Of a stretch of DNA of 27,592 bases, positions 1-6,798 are shown one piece after another (within the stretch, counting starts at the first letter, position 1; each line of letters starts with the position of its first letter). The stretch covers positions 1 to 27,592 of the forward strand of contig UROZ01000016.1 in assembly GCA_900549655.1 (NCBI GenBank), in the 5' to 3' direction. The notes beneath the pieces were generated by a model that did not search any database, had not been told where the DNA came from, and worked only from the letters and a program-made list of their open reading frames with translations. This DNA is from an uncultured Collinsella sp. (GTDB lineage: Bacteria > Actinomycetota > Coriobacteriia > Coriobacteriales > Coriobacteriaceae). The position numbers were made by a program, and so were the translations under genes.

Positions 1-2053
1 CCGCCGTTGTGGCAAGCCCGGCGCCGGCGGCGGGTGCGGATACCCCGAGGGACAGCAGGGCGCCGCCGATGACCTTCAGGAGCGAGCCCACAGGGCCGCC
101 GGCGACTTTCATGACGAGGAAGGCGCCGCCGACGGCCTTGACGACCGGGGCAACCTCCTCGGAATGCTCGGAGACCCATTGGAATGCGTCGCCCACCGAG
201 CGGATGACCGGCTCGGCGGCCTCGAAGGCGTCGTCAAGGGCGTTTGCGGCATCTGCCGCGCCCTCGGCGGGACTCGACCACCCGGTGATCTGCGATACGG
301 TCGACCATATGGCGTCGCCCGTGGAGGACGCCGTGTAACCGAGCGCGTCAAGTGTTCCCGCGAAAGATGAAGCCGCCTCGTTGTTGAGCAGCGTCTCGCA
401 GAAAGCGGAGGTCATCTCCGCTGCGCCGGCGAACGCGTCCCCGGCCACCGAGACCCCGCCCGCGACAACGCCGGAGAACACGGCGGCGAACGACGACGCC
501 GCGTCCCGGATGCTCGGGTCGGCCATCGCGTCGGTGACGGCTCCGAACGCGCCGTTCACCGCGCCCTTCACGCCGTCGATGACGCCGACGATGTTGGACG
601 AGCCGATGGCGCCGATAATCTTGGCGACGCCCTTTGGGAAGGCGTTGCACATGTTGGAAAACGACGTCTTGATGCCGCCCGTCGCGGCCTTTGCCTGCTC
701 GGAGAAGCTCGTGATGCCGTCCGCGCCGTTCTTGTCGAGGTCGACCACTGCGTCGGCGAAATCCGAGACCGTGACCCTGCCGTCCTTCATGGCCTGGTAG
801 AGGTCGGATGCCGATGCGCTCTGCCCGAGCATGGACTTCGCCACCTGGTCGAGCTGGCCAGGCATCGCCTGCTGGATGCTCATCCAGGTGTCCATCTCCA
901 TCTTGTTGGTGGAGACGGCCTTGGTGAGCTGCGTCATGGCGTTGGACTGGATGTCCTCGGACGCGCCGCCGGCGAGGACGGCATCGTTGAATGCGAGGTA
1001 GCGGTCGGTCGCCTGGTCGATCGACTTGGACGACGGCGCGAGCTGCTGCACGCCCGTCGCGGCCGCGTCGAGCCTCGTGGGGAGCTCCGACAGCCTGTCG
1101 GACAGGGTGTCGATGCTCCTCTGCGACTCGTCGGCCCCGTAGCCGAGCGACTGGAGCACCTTGGGGAAGTTGTTGAGCGTGTCGACGCGCGCGACCGCGG
1201 CGTCCACGCTCGAGGACACTGTCGAGACGACCCTCTGCACCACGCCGGCAACGGCGCCGGTGATGACCGCGGCCTTGGCGGAGAAGCCCGATGCGACCCT
1301 GCTCGCCATGTTCCCGCCCGCCGTGGTTCCGGCAGACCCGAATGCGCTCGAGAGCGACGACAGCGTGCTCCCCGCCGAGGAGAGGACGCCGCCGCCGATG
1401 GTGGCGATCTTCGCCATGAATCGGCCGGTAGCCTTCTCCCCCGCGGACAGCCTGTCGGTGAGCGTCCCGGCGCTTCCGCCGAGCTTTCCGAGTGCAGACA
1501 CGGGTGCGGAGGTCGCGCTCGCCAGCCGCTTCTGCGCCGAGGCGAGTTTGGACTCGGCCGCCTGGGCACGCTCCGACGCCGTCTGCGCCCTGAGCTTGGC
1601 GGTGACGAGGCTGCTCTCGGCGCTTAAGGCCCTTGCGGATGCCGGGCCGTACTTGGCAACGGCATCGTTGTATTTGACCTGGGCCGCCTCCGCCGACAAT
1701 GAGGCCGACTTCGAGGTCGCCATCGCCGAGCGAAGCTCGAGCGTGGCGGATTTGACCTTGTTCTGGAGCCCCTCGACGGCGTTCGCGCTCGCCGCGCTGG
1801 AGAAGGCGGAGGAGAATGCGGCGCCGGTCGCCTTGCCGGTCGCGGAGAATTTACCAGTCGCGCCGGAGAGCGCAGAGGAGACCCTAGCGACCAGGCCGCT
1901 GCCGCCAGACTTGCCCGCCGCCGCGGAGAAGACCCTTCCGAAGCGCGACCCCGAGGAGGATCCCGCCCCGGACAGGTCCTTGTCAACCTGGGAGGCGAAG
2001 CCAGCCATGGACGGCATTACCTTTACGGATACGGATCCGACGTCTGTGGACAT
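1..2053 (-). CDS. Phage tail tape measure protein (5' part, runs off left edge)
   Basis: The frame is open from ATG at 2053 to the window edge, giving the first 684 residues of a longer protein. The sequence is rich in Ala, Ser and Gly with few aromatics. It has a helical, coiled-coil-like stretch at about residues 85-165 (repeated A/S/K/E pattern) and several hydrophobic glycine-rich segments, as is usual for tape measures that set tail length and are ejected with DNA. The start is supported by AAGGAGG just upstream and by position directly after the G/GT chaperone pair, where siphophages place this gene. The stop and C-terminal domains (possible lysozyme or peptidase) lie outside the window. 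Family call from position and composition; no catalytic motif is visible in this part. Confidence 0.9.
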   Translation of the reverse strand, partial: MSTDVGSVSVKVMPSMAGFASQVDKDLSGAGSSSGSRFGRVFSAAAGKSGGSGLVARVSSALSGATGKFSATGKATGAAFSSAFSSAASANAVEGLQNKVKSATLELRSAMATSKSASLSAEAAQVKYNDAVAKYGPASARALSAESSLVTAKLRAQTASERAQAAESKLASAQKRLASATSAPVSALGKLGGSAGTLTDRLSAGEKATGRFMAKIATIGGGVLSSAGSTLSSLSSAFGSAGTTAGGNMASRVASGFSAKAAVITGAVAGVVQRVVSTVSSSVDAAVARVDTLNNFPKVLQSLGYGADESQRSIDTLSDRLSELPTRLDAAATGVQQLAPSSKSIDQATDRYLAFNDAVLAGGASEDIQSNAMTQLTKAVSTNKMEMDTWMSIQQAMPGQLDQVAKSMLGQSASASDLYQAMKDGRVTVSDFADAVVDLDKNGADGITSFSEQAKAATGGIKTSFSNMCNAFPKGVAKIIGAIGSSNIVGVIDGVKGAVNGAFGAVTDAMADPSIRDAASSFAAVFSGVVAGGVSVAGDAFAGAAEMTSAFCETLLNNEAASSFAGTLDALGYTASSTGDAIWSTVSQITGWSSPAEGAADAANALDDAFEAAEPVIRSVGDAFQWVSEHSEEVAPVVKAVGGAFLVMKVAGGPVGSLLKVIGGALLSLGVSAPAAGAGLATTA

Positions 2054-2062
2054 GGCGCCTCC

Positions 2063-2739
2063 TTATACATCGATTCCGAACGACGAAGATATCTCGTACT
2101 TCGCCGCCAGCGCCGAGTCCCTGCGGCGCTCGTTCCTGGCTCGCTCGCCCGGCGATAAGATCCGCTGCGGGGCGTTGACGCGCTTTTTGGCATCCTCGGT
2201 GAACCCGTAGTGGAAGCACCTGAGCTCATGCTCGATCATGTCGAGCAGGCGCGTCTTGTCGTCCCACAGGTTGTCGGGCTCCAGCCGCACGGAGACCCGC
2301 GAGCGCGCCGGCAGCTGGGAGTAGAGGACCTGCCAGCGGCAAAGGTCCTCGTCCGTCGCCCCGTCGAACCCGCCGTCGAGGGGAAGGTCGATGCCGTACG
2401 TCTGTCGGAAGTCGGCGACGACCTCTCCCCTCATGCAGGTCCAGGCGGCGGCGAAGCTGGCTAGTTTTTTGCAGCCGCCTCCATGGCTGCCTGGAAGAAC
2501 GCGCCCCAGCGCTCCGCCGAGCAGCCCTGCCCGTCTTCGCCGAGCGCGTCCATGTACTCGACGGTCTTGCCGTCGAAGATCTCGTCCATCGCATCCCACA
2601 CCTCGTGCATCTTCTCGGGGATGCCGTCGTAGGCCATGGCGCGCTGCACCTTCATGGACTGGATGGCCTTCTTGTTGATCTGATACTTCTTGCCGTCGAA
2701 CTCGAACTCGAGCGCGCCCTCGGGGCGCTTGGCCGCCAT
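2063..2739 (-). CDS. Tail assembly chaperone GT fusion made by -1 ribosomal frameshift
   Basis: This is the extended product of the G gene. The G frame (start 2739) ends at TAG 2461-2463, but an A AAA AAC slippery heptamer lies immediately before that stop. A -1 slip enters the overlapping frame, which stays open to TAA at 2063-2065. The fusion would be about 225 aa: 92 from G and 133 from T. The T part has no good start of its own at the junction. It contains conserved-looking Trp/Tyr/Leu-rich helices (RWQVLYSQLP, DMIEHELRCFHYGF) typical of tail chaperone T domains, which bind the tape measure while tail tube subunits assemble. The stop TAA overlaps the tape-measure ribosome binding site. 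The frameshift is inferred from the heptamer and frame arrangement; known families such as lambda G/GT behave this way. Confidence 0.85.
2461..2739 (-). CDS. Tail assembly chaperone G (unshifted product)
   Basis: A 92-aa protein beginning MAAKRPEG and ending AAAKN. It starts at ATG 2739, overlapping the TAA stop of the major tail protein gene (TAATG), so the two are translationally coupled. Size, acidic/helical composition and place between major tail protein and tape measure match gpG-like chaperones, which coat the tape measure before tube polymerisation. Most ribosomes should stop here, and a minority shift into the T frame. No catalytic motif is expected. Confidence 0.87.
   Translation of the reverse strand: MAAKRPEGALEFEFDGKKYQINKKAIQSMKVQRAMAYDGIPEKMHEVWDAMDEIFDGKTVEYMDALGEDGQGCSAERWGAFFQAAMEAAAKN
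2464..2470 (-). promoter_or_regulatory. -1 programmed frameshift slippery site A AAA AAC
   Basis: On the minus strand the heptamer reads AAAAAAC in the correct X XXY YYZ phase relative to the G frame (GCA AAA AAC TAG). It sits directly before the G stop codon. The -1 frame continues as CTA GCC AGC with no stop until 2063. A short CCAG/CTGG stem can form just downstream and might act as a stimulator. The site is seen directly; the frameshift itself is inference. Confidence 0.85.
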
Positions 2740-3326
2740 TAGGCCGCCACCGTCTCGGTCGACTCGATGTAGTCGTAGCAGGTATTGCCGTCCTCGTCGG
2801 TGAGGTACTTCATCGTCAGGGCGCGCTGGCAGAGCTCGGAGCTGGAGATGGTGAGGTCGTCGAGCTCGGAGGACTGGCCGCGCGGCACGACCTTGGTCCA
2901 CTTGCGGCCGTTCTTCAGGAGGAGGAGCAGCACGTAGGCGAAGGTCGGATGGGAGTCGGAATTGTGCTTGACGGTGATCAGACCGCCCTCGTCGGTGACG
3001 TTGCCGTCGCCGTACTGGCGCTTGAGCGTCTCCGCCTTGATCTCGGCGAACGTGAGCTGTGCGGACTCCACTCGGTTGGAATTGCTGGAGTCCATGAGGT
3101 CGCCGTTCATGTCGACCGTGTCGTTGGAGTCCTCGGAGACGGACTCGACGTAGCCGTCCTCGGAGATAAAACCGAGGCACTTGAATGCGGGATTGAGCTC
3201 GCTCTTGTTCTTGATGACCTTGCCCGGCAGGGTGGTGCCGGTGGGGGCCGAGAAGATGTAGCCGCCCTTCACGCCCTTTCCGGCGCTGACGTTGTTGGAG
3301 TCGTTCGCATTGCTGACTTTGGCCAT
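2739..3326 (-). CDS. Major tail (tube) protein
   Basis: A 195-aa protein starting MAKVSNANDSNN at ATG 3326 with an AAAGGAA binding site 8 bases upstream. It occupies the slot between the tail completion gene and the G/GT chaperones. The N-terminal GGYIFSAPTGTTLP, the FISEDGYVE strand and the central AQLTFAEIKAETLKRQYG segment resemble phage tail tube subunits that polymerise into the tail tube of long-tailed phages. No membrane segment or signal peptide. Function assigned from gene order and overall character, not from a diagnostic motif. Confidence 0.85.
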   Translation of the reverse strand: MAKVSNANDSNNVSAGKGVKGGYIFSAPTGTTLPGKVIKNKSELNPAFKCLGFISEDGYVESVSEDSNDTVDMNGDLMDSSNSNRVESAQLTFAEIKAETLKRQYGDGNVTDEGGLITVKHNSDSHPTFAYVLLLLLKNGRKWTKVVPRGQSSELDDLTISSSELCQRALTMKYLTDEDGNTCYDYIESTETVAA

Positions 3327-3343
3327 TCGCGCGTTCCTTTCTA

Positions 3344-3697
3344 CTACTCGCAGACCCAGAGCTGGACCTGCACCACGTACCTCGCCCTGCGCGTGTCAGG
3401 GTCGGGCATCTTGTATTGGTTCGTGACCTCCGGGTGGAAGACGTTGGGAAGCTCGTCCTCCAGGGACGGGACGGCCGCCTTCACCTTCTCGGCGAGGGCT
3501 TTCGCCGGCTTCCTGCCGCCCTTGCCCTCGGTCCCCCAGCAGTCGATATCGAGTTGGACCGGCTCCAGGAAGCCGCCGCCCCCTCCGACCTGCTCGACGG
3601 TGACGTACGGCTCCGGGTGCCCGGCGACCGGCTCGAGCGTCGCGTCGGCGCCGGCAAGTTCGCACAGGCACCTCGCGACATCGGCCTCTATATCCAT
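3344..3697 (-). CDS. Tail terminator / tail completion protein
   Basis: A 117-aa protein starting MDIEADVARCLCEL. The start at 3697 is chosen because GGAGG lies 6 bases upstream and because it begins just after the stop of the preceding gene; a longer frame without a good binding site would overlap that gene. Proteins of this size before the major tail protein gene are tail terminators (gpU-like) that cap the tube and join it to the head. The segment PVQLDIDCWG is typical of this fold, where a strand of the form QIDVW is common. Assignment rests on synteny and that short motif. Confidence 0.75.
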   Translation of the reverse strand: MDIEADVARCLCELAGADATLEPVAGHPEPYVTVEQVGGGGGFLEPVQLDIDCWGTEGKGGRKPAKALAEKVKAAVPSLEDELPNVFHPEVTNQYKMPDPDTRRARYVVQVQLWVCE

Positions 3698-3699
3698 GA

Positions 3700-3993
3700 T
3701 CAACCTCCGGACGAGAGCGCCGCCCTCGTCAGTATCTTGTGTTTCGCCTGGGCGTGTTTGGCATGCTCCGAGCATGCGCTGACCCGAAAGCCCTTGGCGA
3801 GCGTGCCCTGGCAGCGGCTAACCCTGAAGGCCGGGACGTCGTGGCCGTCCGGCGCGAGCATCGACGTCGCGCGGGCGGCGATGCCCTCGGCCTTGCCCCT
3901 GAGCATCCCCTGGAGCGCGGCGTTGCCGTCCATCGCCTCGGCGTACCCGAGGCGGCTCCATTTGAACTTCCCCCAGCTGTACTCCTTAGCCAT
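3700..3993 (-). CDS. HK97 gp10-like head-tail / minor tail protein
   Basis: A 97-aa basic protein (MAKEYSWGKFKWSRLGY) starting at ATG 3993 and overlapping the end of the connector gene by 8 bases. It contains EAMDGNAALQGMLRGKAEGIAARATSML, matching the usual pattern of small gp10-type neck proteins that follow the head-closure protein. The C-terminal part is His/Lys/Ala rich. It ends 2 bases before the tail terminator start, so the genes are probably co-translated. Role in joining head and tail is inferred from position. Confidence 0.7.
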   Translation of the reverse strand: MAKEYSWGKFKWSRLGYAEAMDGNAALQGMLRGKAEGIAARATSMLAPDGHDVPAFRVSRCQGTLAKGFRVSACSEHAKHAQAKHKILTRAALSSGG

Positions 3994-4330
3994 CGGCCGC
4001 CTCCAGCTCGACCGGGTAGCACCAGCGTCCCGGGCACGCCTCGGGGGCGTAGGGCCTCGGGTCGCCCACGACGCGCAGCTCCTCGCCGCGCACGCGGACC
4101 GAGCAGCCCTTGAGGCGGATGCCGGCCATGTCCCTCGGGAGATGCACCGTGTATGCCACGGTGGCGCCCTCCGGCCGCGAGGCGTCGAGGTCCGCGGTGG
4201 CGCCGGGCGCCACGACGGCGTCGACGTCGCGCTCGGCGACCGCCTCGGAGACGGGCTCGTGAAGGTCGTCGTACACCGTCTTGCGGGAGATGACCGTGAC
4301 CGTCTCGGTCGGTATCCCAGCCATCGGCAT
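3986..4330 (-). CDS. Head closure / head-tail joining protein
   Basis: A 114-aa protein. The start at ATG 4330 overlaps the upstream stop as TGATG, and GGAGGAGG lies just before it. A GTG one codon upstream is an alternative. The sequence is beta-strand rich (ETVTVISRKTVYDD, ATVAYTVHLPRD, VRVRGEELRVVGDPRPY), the pattern of SPP1 gp16-like or HK97-type head-closure proteins that plug the portal after DNA packaging. Part of a tightly overlapping connector operon. Confidence 0.72.
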   Translation of the reverse strand: MPMAGIPTETVTVISRKTVYDDLHEPVSEAVAERDVDAVVAPGATADLDASRPEGATVAYTVHLPRDMAGIRLKGCSVRVRGEELRVVGDPRPYAPEACPGRWCYPVELEAADG

Positions 4331-4734
4331 CACGCCTCCTCCCAGCGGTCAGCGGCGGTCATGGGCTGGATACTGCGCACGCGGCACCCGGCCAGACCGA
4401 GCCGCTTGAGGTCGGAGCGCCCCAGGTAGAGGTCTCCGGTCGGGTTGGCGAACGTGACGCTCGACGAGTACGGGCCGGTCGTCTGCGACTGCTGGGTGAT
4501 GCCGGCCATGGCGCCGGGCGCGTTGACCGCCCGGGCGACCATGGCCACGCAGACGGACTTCACGTTCTCATCGAACGTGGGGTTCGAGCCGGCGAGGTAC
4601 TGGACACCCATACGGCGCCGATATGCCCCGCGCAGGTACGCCGAGGCATCCTCGAGCAGCGCGGCAACCCTGGCCTCGTCCTCGGCGGCACCGCAGCGCG
4701 CCTCGTAGTCGGCAACTGTGGCGAAGGCGCCCAC
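4330..4734 (-). CDS. Phage Gp19/Gp15/Gp42-like head-tail connector
   Basis: A 134-aa protein with probable GTG start at 4734 that overlaps the preceding TAG by one base (TAGTG). The N-terminal ATVADYEARCGAAEDEARVAALLEDASAYLRG is the helical segment typical of Gp19/Gp15/Gp42-family connectors, which add to the portal ring. The later GPYSSSVTFANPTGDLYLGRSDLKRLG segment also fits that family. Position directly after the capsid cluster agrees. Family recognition is by eye. Confidence 0.78.
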   Translation of the reverse strand: MGAFATVADYEARCGAAEDEARVAALLEDASAYLRGAYRRRMGVQYLAGSNPTFDENVKSVCVAMVARAVNAPGAMAGITQQSQTTGPYSSSVTFANPTGDLYLGRSDLKRLGLAGCRVRSIQPMTAADRWEEA

Positions 4735-5075
4735 TAGAGCGTCTCCAGGATGGCGATGAGCTCCGCCTTGGTCGCCTTGCGCGGGGCGAAGCCGTTGGCG
4801 GTCTCGATGGCATCGCGCAGCTGTTGCACGGTCATCTCGGGTGAAGGCTTCTCGTGCGCGGGCGGCTCGGGCTCGTTGTCCACGACGTCCTTGCCCTCGT
4901 CCGCCTCGCCCTCGACGGGCTCCTCGGCGGCCTCCGTCTCGGCGGGCGGGAGGTCGACATGGCCGCCGGCGGACAGCTCCGCGAAGCGCTCGTCGGTCAG
5001 CTCAACCTCCTCCCCCACGAGATGCACCGCGAGGGTCTCGCGGTCACGGTACGGGTAGGTGACCAAAGCGATCAT
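4734..5075 (-). CDS. Small acidic capsid-region protein with C-terminal SAP/LEM-like segment
   Basis: A 113-aa protein starting MIALVTYPYRDRE with AAGGAG upstream. Residues 1-40 look like a compact strand-rich unit, followed by a long acidic linker (about 45-75, rich in E, A, P). The end, MTVQQLRDAIETANG then KATKAELIAILETL, resembles a helix-extended-loop-helix (SAP or Rho-N-like) nucleic-acid-binding unit. Such proteins often follow the capsid gene in actinobacterial phages, but the function is unknown. Head decoration or connector roles are possible. Confidence 0.65.
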   Translation of the reverse strand: MIALVTYPYRDRETLAVHLVGEEVELTDERFAELSAGGHVDLPPAETEAAEEPVEGEADEGKDVVDNEPEPPAHEKPSPEMTVQQLRDAIETANGFAPRKATKAELIAILETL

Positions 5076-5094
5076 GGATGCTCCTTAGGGTTGC

Positions 5095-5940
5095 CTAGGC
5101 GGTCGGGGCGATGGTGCCCTTGACCACGAAGTCGATGTACTCGGCGAAGAACACGAGGCCGACGTAGGCCACGGTGTCGTAGGTCAGGCTCTTGAGCTCG
5201 GGCGAGTGGGACACGGCAATGTAGCCGCTCTCGTCGGAGTAGAAGCCGAACAGGTCGTCGCCGTCGGTCGGTGCGACGTAGACCTTGATGTTGTCCTTGA
5301 CGGTGGCGTAGATCGTGCCCGCGGCGACGGAGCCGGTGGACACGAGCGTGCCCAGGCCCGCCCAGTTCTCGATGTAGGAGATGCCGAAGGCGCTGAAGAC
5401 CTCGGACTCGCCGATCTGCTTGGCGAAGTCGACCGGGTTGGCGAAGTAGACGGTCTCGCCGCTGCCGAAGCCGTACTCCTCGGTGAGGTTGGACAGGGCG
5501 GCCCAGGCGTTGGCGGCGGTGGCGACGAGGCTCTTGCCGGTCGCGGCGGTGGTGCCCTCGGCGCCGAGCGCGGCGACGAAGTCTTTCTTGATGTTGCGCT
5601 GCATGTCGGAGATCATCGCGGCATCGGTCTTGTCGACGGCGCCGTCGTAGCCGCGCTTCTTGACCTCCTGGAGCGTGGTCTGCTTGCGGTAGGGCTTGAG
5701 CGTCACCTCGTAGGTCGTGACGTCCTCGTAGGTGTAGCTGGAAAGCGGGATGTCCTGGCCGGCGGTGTACGCGACCTCGGAGAGCTTGCCGGTGATCTTC
5801 TTCTGGTGCAGGGTCTCGCCGACGGCAGCGTGGATGGGCGCGCAGGTGGACAGCATCGCCGTGAGCTTCTCCAGCGACTTGGTGAAGGTGTTCACGAGGT
5901 CGACGTTGCGCGCGGCTGCGAGGGTCTTGATATCGGGCAT
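5095..5940 (-). CDS. Major capsid protein (HK97-like fold)
   Basis: A 281-aa protein starting MPDIKTLAAARNVDLV at ATG 5940, with AAAGGGG upstream. It follows the scaffold gene and precedes the connector genes, the usual head order. The protein has a helical N-arm, a central FANPVDFAKQIGE segment and a C-terminal strand-rich region (KSLTYDTVAYVGLVFFAEYIDFVVKG) typical of phage capsid subunits. It is shorter than capsid genes carrying a fused scaffold domain, which agrees with the separate scaffold gene upstream. No protease gene is seen, so any processing would be by other means. Confidence 0.85.
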   Translation of the reverse strand: MPDIKTLAAARNVDLVNTFTKSLEKLTAMLSTCAPIHAAVGETLHQKKITGKLSEVAYTAGQDIPLSSYTYEDVTTYEVTLKPYRKQTTLQEVKKRGYDGAVDKTDAAMISDMQRNIKKDFVAALGAEGTTAATGKSLVATAANAWAALSNLTEEYGFGSGETVYFANPVDFAKQIGESEVFSAFGISYIENWAGLGTLVSTGSVAAGTIYATVKDNIKVYVAPTDGDDLFGFYSDESGYIAVSHSPELKSLTYDTVAYVGLVFFAEYIDFVVKGTIAPTA

Positions 5941-5958
5941 TGGGGCCCCTTTCTCCCC

Positions 5959-6480
5959 TTACTTGAAGAGGTCGATGTTGGCGGCGATGGCCGCCATGCG
6001 TTCCTTCTTGTCCTCGATTCCGAGGATGTCCTTCTTGGAGGGCTTGCCCGGCTTGGGCTTGCCGCCGGCCTCGGGCGCCTTCGGCGCGCCGCCGGTCGGT
6101 TTCGTGATGGCCGCCACGGCATTGGCCTGCTCGGTGAGGGCGTCCTCGTCCTCGCCGTTGAGCGTCGCCACGATGGAGCGGTCGAGTCCGGTGGCCTTGG
6201 CCACGGAGTCGACGAGCGCGGAGCGGGCGGCGCTCGCCTTGAGGGCGGCGTTCTCGCTCTCGAGCGAGCTCAGGCGCTCCTCCACGGTCGGATCCGTCTT
6301 GGGCGTTGCGGCCTTGAGCTCGTCGAGCTCCTTAAGGTTCGCCTTCGAGCGGCTCTCCCACTTGCGCGACTCCTTCAGCGCGTTCTCGTAGAGCGCCTTG
6401 TAGTCGGGCGCCGGATCGGTCTCTCCGCCCTGTGCAGGGTCAATCGGATCGGTCTCGGCGGGCGTGGTCTCCTTGGCCAT
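5959..6480 (-). CDS. Capsid scaffolding protein
   Basis: A 173-aa, highly charged protein. The start at 6480 is chosen for GGAGGGAGC directly upstream. Residues 30-100 form a predicted coiled coil (YKALYENALKESRKWESRSK, LSSLESENAALKAS), followed by a TKPTGGAPKAPEAGGKPKP linker and a short C-terminal helix (KKDILGIEDKKERMAAIAAN) that would contact the capsid shell. This organisation is standard for DUF4355-type scaffolds, which guide procapsid assembly and then leave. It lies just before the capsid gene with an 18-base gap. Confidence 0.85.
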   Translation of the reverse strand: MAKETTPAETDPIDPAQGGETDPAPDYKALYENALKESRKWESRSKANLKELDELKAATPKTDPTVEERLSSLESENAALKASAARSALVDSVAKATGLDRSIVATLNGEDEDALTEQANAVAAITKPTGGAPKAPEAGGKPKPGKPSKKDILGIEDKKERMAAIAANIDLFK

Positions 6481-6495
6481 GCTCCCTCCATTTCC

Positions 6496-6531
6496 GCCCC
6501 GTGCGGGGCATCGTCTTGCCCCGTGCGGGGC
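6496..6531 (-). repeat. Two identical GCCCCGTGCGGGGC hairpins before the scaffold gene
   Basis: The same 14-base near-palindrome occurs at 6496-6509 and 6518-6531, separated by 8 bases. Each forms a 5-bp GC stem with a 4-base loop. They lie between the tRNA terminator and the scaffold ribosome binding site, in the 5' leader of the head operon. Possible roles are mRNA stabilisation, an end-processing signal, or a protein-binding site. Seen directly; role unknown. Confidence 0.6.
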
Positions 6532-6542
6532 GCTTTTCGGCA

Positions 6543-6570
6543 TGAAAAAGGCCACCCGTGCGGATGGCCT
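6543..6570 (-). terminator. Intrinsic terminator after tRNA-Leu
   Basis: On the minus strand AGGCCA ... TGGCCT forms a stem (6549-6554 with 6565-6570, extended inward by wobble and GC pairs), followed by TTTTTC. It lies 12 bases beyond the tRNA-Leu CCA end and would terminate the tRNA transcript. Confidence 0.7.
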
Positions 6571-6582
6571 GGTTCAACGTTT

Positions 6583-6667
6583 TGGTCGGGGCGGCGGGAC
6601 TCGAACCCGCACAGGCGATGCCCACGTGCTCCTGAGGCACGCGCGTCTGCCATTCCGCCACGCCCCG
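6583..6667 (-). tRNA. tRNA-Leu(CAG)
   Basis: An 85-nt cloverleaf. The acceptor stem is CGGGGCG with CGCCCCG, discriminator A, CCA encoded at 6583-6585. The anticodon arm is CGTGC-CTCAGGA-GCACG, giving anticodon CAG (complement at 6632-6634). T arm GCGGG-TTCGAGT-CCCGC. The extended variable arm fits a leucine tRNA. Only one base separates it from tRNA-Trp, so both are probably one transcript. It is phage-carried and sits inside the virion-gene region. Confidence 0.95.
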
Positions 6668-6668
6668 A

Positions 6669-6742
6669 TGGCACCTGGCCGAGGAATCGAACCCCGGTAA
6701 GCGGTTTTGGAGACCGCCGCACTGCCATTGTGCTAGCCAGGT
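6669..6742 (-). tRNA. tRNA-Trp(CCA)
   Basis: A 74-nt cloverleaf. Acceptor ACCTGGC with GCCAGGT, discriminator G, encoded CCA at 6669-6671. D stem GCAC/GTGC, anticodon arm GCGGT-CTCCAAA-ACCGC with anticodon CCA, T arm CGGGG-TTCGATT-CCTCG with one G-T pair. It begins 53 bases after the stop of the MuF-toxin gene and is followed one base later by tRNA-Leu. Confidence 0.95.
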
Positions 6743-6756
6743 GTGTATAATCTGAT

Positions 6757-6798
6757 TTGAAAAGCCCTGGGCGTGCTGGATAGCTAACCTGGGGCTTA
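6757..6798 (-). terminator. Probable terminator of the portal-MuF transcript
   Basis: On the minus strand AAGCCC (complement at 6792-6797, overlapping the MuF stop codon) can pair with GGGCTT (6762-6767), followed by TTTTC. The loop is long, so this is weaker than the other terminators. Together with the terminator after tRNA-Leu it would isolate the tRNA pair. Confidence 0.45.

Noticed and set aside
1161..2210. Long plus-strand open frame of 349 codons
   Set aside because: It is antisense to the tape measure gene. High GC creates long shadow frames; the minus frame has the binding site, tape-measure composition and phage context.
6583..6742. tRNA genes as the prophage attachment site
   Set aside because: They lie inside the virion gene cluster, 18 kb from the edge integrase, and both are complete. 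The attachment site should be near 25213-25300.
5206..6750. Plus-strand open frame of 514 codons
   Set aside because: It runs antisense through capsid, scaffold and both tRNA genes and has low-complexity Gly/Val/Leu/Arg content typical of a GC-rich shadow.
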